From assembly GCA_905250025.1 (NCBI GenBank), contig CAJNOJ010000180.1:154556-218555 (forward strand): a DNA stretch of 64,000 nt, in the 5' to 3' direction. Under the pieces are notes generated by a model. The model searched no databases. It saw only the letters and a list, made by a program, of their open reading frames with translations, and had not been told where the DNA came from. The stretch is from Adineta ricciae. Its lineage: Eukaryota > Rotifera > Eurotatoria > Adinetida > Adinetidae. How positions within the stretch are numbered: the stretch's first letter is position 1; each line of letters opens with the position of its first letter. This document shows positions 58,070 through 64,000 of the stretch, in pieces. The translations under genes and the position numbers were made by a program.

Positions 58070-58714
58070 ACTAATAAACTATTGAATTCTGTTCGGCCCA
58101 TTGAAAAATGCACTTGTAATTCGAAAGTTTCATTGCTGCGCATGTTTGAACATCTGTTTCTGATTCTCGGTAGGCGATGAAATCCCTGACTGAAATCGTA
58201 TCGCATTGACGGAAAGATATCGAATCGGTTCACTTCATTTGTTCGTTTTCTTTTTCTTCTAAGTCCCTGTCGTATCGATCGAACAGGATCTAATTCTAAA
58301 AAATATTTCAAAATATACAAGACAATAATAGATATAGCCGCAACCGTCACGGAAATCATAGTAATATAAGCCAGTGGTTTTGAAAACGTTTCATGTAATT
58401 ACTATGATGGAGTTTGTTTTAAATTGAGGGTGAGAGTGAAGATGATTTATATTTTCAAACTATACTGTTCTCAGAATATCTAGCTTTGAAAGTTAGTACC
58501 GTTCGCGCCTTCGATATTTTGAATTTTCGACATTTTTTCTTTCGATCCTAGTTGGAAGAATCCAATATTGCAATACAATATAATAACCAAGCAAAATGTA
58601 TATATTTCGTAGCATAAACTTTTCATGAAGCGTATATTTTTTAGAAAAAAGTCCTGATATTTTACAAAGAGAACAACAGTTACATGGAAAAATAATTTGA
58701 ATCGTCTTGTTTGA
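58070..58714 (-). other. Intergenic with membrane ORF remnant, copy B
   Basis: Hydrophobic AAISIIVLYILKYFLELD is kept from copy A, but about 160 bp at 58395-58550 have no counterpart there. No confident gene. Confidence 0.35.
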
Positions 58715-58984
58715 TTAAGGTTTGAACAGGTTCCTTAGAAAGCCTCGGGCGAAGTCGTCGGGAGTTGGGTAGTGTGCACTAGGATATGCACTCATCCGAT
58801 ATTGACTGTAAGGAGCGACATGAGATGCATATGCTACTCCACGAGTTGGTTGAAATCGTTGAACGTGACCACTAGCGGCATGAAGTTGTCGTTCACCGTT
58901 GTTATTGACATACTCGTGTAATTGGCCAGCCACATTATGCCATTGAGCGGCAGTATTTTGACCCATTCCAGTAGGAGCACTCAT
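58715..58984 (-). CDS. Small Gln/Ala/His-rich protein, 89 residues, copy B
   Basis: Same start (MSAPTGMGQNTAAQWHNVAG) and end (DDFARGFLRNLFKP) as copy A; the middle varies (GERQLHAASGHVQRFQPTRG). No indel. Function unknown. Confidence 0.55.
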   Translation of the reverse strand: MSAPTGMGQNTAAQWHNVAGQLHEYVNNNGERQLHAASGHVQRFQPTRGVAYASHVAPYSQYRMSAYPSAHYPTPDDFARGFLRNLFKP

Positions 58985-59265
58985 TGTAAATAATTTATAG
59001 CGTGTAAGTACGGTCAAATGAATAAATAAAAATGTTTTTTGTTCGAATGTTTTAGGCAGTATTAATAGGACGGGAAAAAGGAAACTTTGTCAATTAAATA
59101 TGCGTCATGGCAAGCAGTGAAGCATACCACGGCAAAAATCACGAGCAATTTCATCATTCGAAAGTACAAACGAAGAAAAAACATAGTAATCATCAACATG
59201 TGCTACAAACAACTAGGAGAAAAAGACATACAGCTAGGTAATAAAATCAAACGTGAAGAAATGAT

Positions 59266-61154
59266 TCATGAGGATGAAAATTGTCTTTTTGATTGCCATT
59301 GAATAAATGGTCCATACAATTCAATTGCATATACAAGCTGTTGTCCGATGAGTACATTGTATGTACCAGGATAGAGCCATTTTGTACCGTCTTGTTCAAC
59401 AATTAATAAATGTTCGACATTGAGTGGAAAGAAAACTTCTTTTGTTTCATTGATCCCTAAATGAATACGATCAAAACCGAACAGCTGTTTGATCGGTAAG
59501 ATTGGTCCGTCGATGACTGTGTTCGACACTTTGACAAATGCTAGTATTACATCGTCACCTGGCATCGTACCTATGTTAGTCACGTTCACGCGAAATGATC
59601 GAATAAGAACACGATGTGCATCGTTCTTGTTTTCAATCAATGAAGATATTGAATATGATCGTTGAGCTGTATCATTGCTCCATGAGTAGTGAAATGTTGT
59701 ATAGGAAAGGCCGGTACCGAACTCATAAACAGCTTCACCTGTATAGAATTTATACGTTCGACCGGGATTATTTTTTGATGGTCGCATTTGCATATCAAAC
59801 ATACTAACAGCATCGACGTACGATGCTGGATATATCGTAATCGGTAAACGTCCAGCAGGATTGTATTCGCCAAAGATAACATTTGCTATTGCTAAGCCAC
59901 CCGATTGTCCAGCGTAACCCATCCAAATGAGACTACCGAAACGAGGTGAATCACGAACATACGTTAAATCTAAACCACTACCGGACATAATCACGACACG
60001 AATGGGCGATTGAACAACTCTTTCAAGTTGTTGTAATAGTGCCAGTTGAATGTCAGGCATTGCAATCGACACACGATCGATCGTTTCACTTTCGATTGTC
60101 TGGTCAAGTCCACCGAAGAAGATAACAACATCCGCTGTTCGAGCTAATTCAATAGCTGCTGAAAAGCCACTTTCGTCTGAACCATTTATCTTACAACCAT
60201 AGACGAATTGTACATCGATTGATTTTCCTTCAATGAATATGTCTCGAATCAAAATTAACGATAAATTTCGTTTCGATTACATACCTGTTGTTAACGCTTT
60301 TATCGCTGTTACTGGGTCGATAAGAAATGGAGCTTTGCCGAAATAACTTCCTTGCATGAGTTCCGTTGCATTCGCTGTTGGTCCAATCAAAGCAATTCTC
60401 TTATTGAGTAATCGATTGCGATCTAATGGCAATGATTGATTCATATTCTTCAGTAACACAATACCTTCTTGAGCGCTTTCCAGTGATAATTGTCGTGCCT
60501 CGTGTGTATCAACATTATCTTTTGTTAGCTGTCGATAATATTGTTGTTCAGGAGGATCAAACCAACCGAGTCGAATTAAAATATTAAACGTACGTTCTAG
60601 TGCACGATCAATATCTGCTTCAACAATTGTCTGTTTTTCAAGTGCTTGCTTCGTGTAATTATAATAGAAATAACCACAATTGAGATCTGTACCGGCGTGT
60701 AGTGCAACAGCGACTGTTTCTTCTACGGTCGATGTGTAGTTATGTGCGTACATAATGGTTGATATNCGGTCGATATGATATTCGCCATACGATGAACTAG
60801 ACGCATGTTGAATGAAGCGCCGAAATTAATTGGCATGGGGAATGAAGTTGCCGCTGAAATGCTTCCGTTAAATGAGACACCAGGTGAAAACGCTAAACCA
60901 TGTAGAGCTTCTGACCACCATTCATATTGAGGTAAACCGAGGCGTGGTATAGCAGATGCGGTTGTTACCATTTGCGAAATTTTTTCATCAATAGTCATAC
61001 GACTTATTAAATCGGCAGCACGTTCTCGAGATGGAAGTGTTTGATCACATATTGGAAATTTCGAAAGTGGTCCTGATGCACAATCGGGAAAACGGTCCGA
61101 TTGACTATATACAAAGACAATTTTAATTAAAAATATTCGTACGAGAACATGCAT
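59266..61154 (-). CDS. GH3 beta-xylosidase, copy B, interrupted by an assembly gap
   Basis: Exon 1 part 61154-60767, gap at 60766, exon 2 part 60765-60285, exon 3 60227-59266. Compared with copy A, 513 bp are missing at the N, removing the TPTVNIFRDPRWGRGQE region, the first intron and the nucleophile Asp segment. All remaining sequence is in frame with copy A (signal peptide MHVLVRIFLIKIVFVYSQS, WWSEALHGLA, FGTGLSYTTF). The loss most likely lies in the assembly, so the gene may be intact in the organism. Confidence 0.8.
60766..60766. other. Single N: assembly gap inside GH3
   Basis: One N replaces the 513 bp that copy A has at 34692-35204. Confidence 0.9.
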
Positions 61155-61959
61155 TCTATTTGAAAGATATAGACGCAAAAGACGTGCGCAATCGAGATGT
61201 ATAGAGGAAAAGATAAGGAATGAATGAATGAAAAGCTAACAATAGATATGAAAGAAAAATGTTGAACGAGATAAAAGATATGTTTTCTGATAGAGATATA
61301 TGAATGAGTATAGAACTGAGGATAGTTGAAGATATTGTCGCTGAACTCATTTTTTGTTTTAGCCTGAAATTATCACAGTGAAATTGGAATGAGTTTGTGA
61401 AAGATTGATGTTTCGGTTACTTTTTATTTCGTGATGAACTTTTATTCGTCGCTGAAACGAGAATTCATTAATATTAGACCTATCTTGTTCGATGTTTCTG
61501 AAAAAAAAAATTACGGAATTAGATTAGCAACTATTTGATTTATTTCAATAAAAATATTTCAAATTGACCTCAATGATCTGCGTCTCTTGTACAGTTAGGT
61601 TTGTTTTCGGTCAGTAAAAGAGTGCCATGTTCATAGCATCTGGTTAGATTGTATATTTTAACGGTTGAACGAGAGTTGAAAGAACCATTGAACGAAATGT
61701 GGGTACTTGACTGAATGTTTCTTTGAAACTCTATGAAATCAGTTTTCGTGTTGCATAAATCATCGATATAAAAAATTAATCTTTTTCAAATAAACACAGG
61801 AGGAATTTTTCTTGAAATAGAAGACTACAAAGAAGGGTAAGCATTTTTTCCATTTTATACAAAATAATAAGTCAATACTCAAACACCATATATACTTATT
61901 TATAAAGATTGTTTTTCATTCTATTGGATTGTCGCTGAGAATATTTCCTTTTTATTTTA
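61155..61959. other. Intergenic, copy B
   Basis: Colinear with 35593-36399 of copy A. No gene. Confidence 0.4.
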
Positions 61960-63310
61960 GATATCTCAATTAATTAACCCAAACTATGCTCCTTTCCACA
62001 ACAATCAATGTTTTAAACGATAGTTATCCAAACAATCTGCTTGCTACATTTAACGGTACGTTATTTATTGTCGAAGAAATATTGGCTCGCGATATTATTC
62101 ATCTAGTTCGTTATCAATGTGTAGTCAAAGTATAGTCTATATCATTCGCTCTTCTACTAATCATACTAACATCGACGAATGAATTATCTTTACGAATATA
62201 ACACGTCTAATTATGCTTGCTTCATAGAATGGATGAGTTTGTTTTCGTTGATATATTTCACCGGGCCAGTGCCCAAGGCGGCCATTCATCAACGGAACTC
62301 AACAGTTCGTTTTCTATATCTAGTCATTCCTAGATGTACTATGACCTATGAAGTCACTATCGACTGACAAAGATGAATTCATCATCGAGTGCATGACTAA
62401 TTATATGAATCAACCTGAAACTGTTCAATATATTCGAGAATTTGAGCAATATTATGAATCTCAATGCGCTCTATTAAGGTACGCTCGTTAAACATTTCTT
62501 TATTCGCTATTAAATAAAGCTCTACGCATGGAAAATTGATTTAGTGTATATCTTAGTCGCTTTCCTATGCGTGATATTCGTAATCAACTTTAGTAACGGC
62601 AATGTATCTCAACTGATGTGATATATCGAGGGCAGTTAATGTCTGTGAAGAAATTAATAAGATTAAATCCTTATTCTTTGAGTATCGAAACACGACACTG
62701 GCTTACGAACATGAAGTATTATTCATGTGAAGTTGTATTTTTCGAATAGCTAACATTCACGATGAAGATTCTAAATGTGTGGTTAGTTTAGAGCTGTCTA
62801 CCAATAATGATCGCGAATTCCAAAATATATTTCACCATTTTAAGGAAGATTATGTTGGTAGAGCAGCCAATAACAAAAATTTTTTGCATTCATTGCCTGA
62901 TGCGCACCCTTATCGTGTTCGATGTGCCTATAATATTGGAAACCTTTTTTCTTGGAAAACACCAATAGCGTGAGAATCATCAATGATTGAATAAGACGGT
63001 CGAGCTAACTCAACATATTCGACTATTGAATTGCAGACTGGCCACCACTACATGTTCCAACAATATCATGGGGATTATCATTCTCGTATCACGACAAAAG
63101 AATTTCGAAAAAGTAGTTTTTTATTTGATAAAGCTTCGCGCATTAATATCAGCTATCTACCGCTTTTCCATTCAGATTTAGCAATAAATTATTACACTTT
63201 CGTGCACTCACTCTCAACAGAAATAATCAACAAAGATTAACTCTGGAATATTACGAGAAATCTCTAAAACTCGCTATTAAATCAATATCTTCGAACAGTC
63301 TTCATCTCCA
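61960..63310 (+). pseudogene. Decayed mono-ADP-ribosyltransferase / TPR gene, copy B
   Basis: Same blocks as copy A; here the segment FIIECMTNYMNQPETVQYIR then EFEQYYESQCALLRYAR is readable where copy A is broken, while the 3' TPR part is cut at about 63310 by the inserted sequence. Several stops. Dead in both copies, with different lesions. Confidence 0.6.
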
Positions 63311-63620
63311 TACATGTAAAAGTCGAAGAGACTATTCGAGTATTAAACTTTCAGTTCGAGTTCTCAACTATTCAACTTCTAAATTTTAGAATTCGAAGCT
63401 TCGAGTTTTAAACTTTTAACTAAATGGCTATTAAATATCCACTAATTAAACGATAATTATTAAATAACTAACTGATTATCAATTATTAACTAACTGATTA
63501 CGACGGTGGGTGTGGGCGGGGGTGTTGGGTAGCAGTGTAAAACTCGAAGCTTCGAGTTTTAGAATTCGAAGGAAGTTTTAATACTCGAATCGAGTTAACG
63601 ATTTCTACACTACTCGGGAG
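63311..63620. mobile_element. MITE-like insertion with inverted ends and a G-rich core
   Basis: About 0.3 kb absent from copy A, which has 0.5 kb of other sequence there. The left end has ATTCGAGTATTAAACTTTC (63345) and the right end, reverse complemented, ATTCGAGTATTAAAACTTCC. Internally TTCGAAGCTTCGAGTTTTA occurs at both 63395 and 63547. Short ATTAACTAACTGATTA-like repeats fill the middle. Ends and target duplication are not certain. Confidence 0.45.
63504..63529 (+). other. G-quadruplex-capable tract
   Basis: Four runs of three or more G within 26 bases (GGTGGGTGTGGGCGGGGG then TGTTGGG), in otherwise AT-rich DNA and inside the insertion. Contains one TGTGGG, the unit reported for bdelloid telomeres, but not an array. 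Confidence 0.5.
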
Positions 63621-63824
63621 AAACCCCATGGAAATACCCAGAGAGACCGACAGAAAAGGACGTAAATTGCCAAAGTACAACTGAAGAAAAAGAACAAAAA
63701 ACATTAGGTTAAAAGCAGACAACAGTTGCCAAAACACTTTTTTCATGACAAAAAAACACAAAAGGACATTTGTTCGTAAACATAAACGTTGACAAGATTC
63801 AAGTATCATTCCGTCGGCGTCGGC

Positions 63825-64000
63825 ATGCTCTTGTTCATTGTTCTTCTTCAATCAATAATTCTCGCTGCTTCGACAACAGATGAACTAGTCGAAACGAGGA
63901 AAACTGGTCATATTGTGTTGATCACGAGTCCCTTCTTCGGTCACATCGTTCCAATTCTTGATTTTGCTCGACGTTTATCTGCATATCATCATGTTACTTA
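63825..64000 (+). CDS. UDP-glycosyltransferase, copy B (cut by window end)
   Basis: The first 58 codons: signal peptide MLLFIVLLQSIILAASTTDE and the GHIVLITSPFFGHIVPILDF block identical to copy A. Frame intact to the end of the window. Confidence 0.8.
   Translation, partial: MLLFIVLLQSIILAASTTDELVETRKTGHIVLITSPFFGHIVPILDFARRLSAYHHVT

Larger units (their letters stand above)
43039..64000 (+). repeat. Copy B of the >=21-kb direct repeat
   Basis: Colinear with 17341 onward: P450 end, nicotianamine synthase, caspase-like pair, F-box, F-box relic, SIAE, Cys-rich, membrane protein, small protein, GH3, ART/TPR relic, glycosyltransferase. It runs off the window end. Differences include extra sequence at about 44812-44985 and 58395-58550, and the 0.3-kb insertion at 63.3 kb that replaces about 0.5 kb of copy A. 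Confidence 0.93.

Noticed and set aside
63504-63529. Internal telomere array
   Set aside because: Only one TGTGGG unit is present; the tract is G-rich but not a tandem repeat.
1-64000. CRISPR arrays, bacterial operons or phage genes
   Set aside because: Spliced genes, TATA promoters, F-box, SIAE and P450 genes show nuclear eukaryotic DNA; no regularly spaced short repeats were found.
1-64000. tRNA or rRNA genes
   Set aside because: None recognised by eye on either strand; a tRNA scan with covariance models would be decisive.

Overview
The window is AT-rich metazoan nuclear DNA. Genes are compact, introns are mostly 48-63 nt with GT..AG ends, and many genes look like families known from bdelloid rotifers. 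These include a large NO VEIN-like protein, a Hint (hedgehog-type) protein, F-box/leucine-rich proteins, mono-ADP-ribosyltransferase/TPR relics, and several enzymes typical of plants, fungi or bacteria (nicotianamine synthase, GH3 beta-xylosidase, class-C beta-lactamase-like hydrolase). A bdelloid rotifer is the best guess. This is inferred from gene content and was not tested by a database search. Exon coordinates below come from reading splice sites and reading-frame phase by eye.

Layout. 1-4.9 kb: the 3' part of a NO VEIN-like gene carrying a perfect 827-bp tandem duplication, converging on a Hint-domain gene. 5.1-6.3 kb: a secreted serine hydrolase of the beta-lactamase fold. 6.4-9.6 kb: mostly decayed TPR-type sequence. 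9.1-12.9 kb: small membrane proteins, a relic of one of them, and Ly6-like remnants. 13-16.2 kb: gene-poor, with relics and one 75-residue two-exon gene that has a clear CRE/TATA promoter. 16.2-40.0 kb (copy A): cytochrome P450, nicotianamine synthase (-), caspase-like coiled-coil protein (-), divergently transcribed caspase-like/PARP-like fusion (+), F-box protein (-), F-box relic (+), sialate O-acetylesterase (-), small Cys-rich protein (-), large membrane protein (+), small Gln/Pro protein (-), GH3 beta-xylosidase (-), ART/TPR pseudogene (+), UDP-glycosyltransferase (+). 40.5-42.7 kb: a pogo/Tigger-type DNA transposon with a broken transposase. 43.04-64.0 kb (copy B): the same gene order and orientation again, starting abruptly in the last third of the P450 at a single N and ending inside the second glycosyltransferase.

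The two copies are colinear direct repeats of at least 21 kb with a few percent divergence. They differ in several events: a transposon-like 0.3-kb insertion, independent decay of the pseudogenes, and a second N that removes about 0.5 kb of the second GH3 gene. They may be a true segmental duplication or two homologous haplotypes joined end to end by the assembler. The N at the junction makes the second reading serious.

The most unusual content is the divergent caspase-like pair. One member carries a C-terminal coiled coil and the other a C-terminal PARP/ART-like domain, and both lie next to an F-box gene. In the fusion protein the two copies have lost opposite halves of the expected His/Cys dyad. 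Around this pair sits an array of enzymes that look foreign to animals (nicotianamine synthase, GH3).
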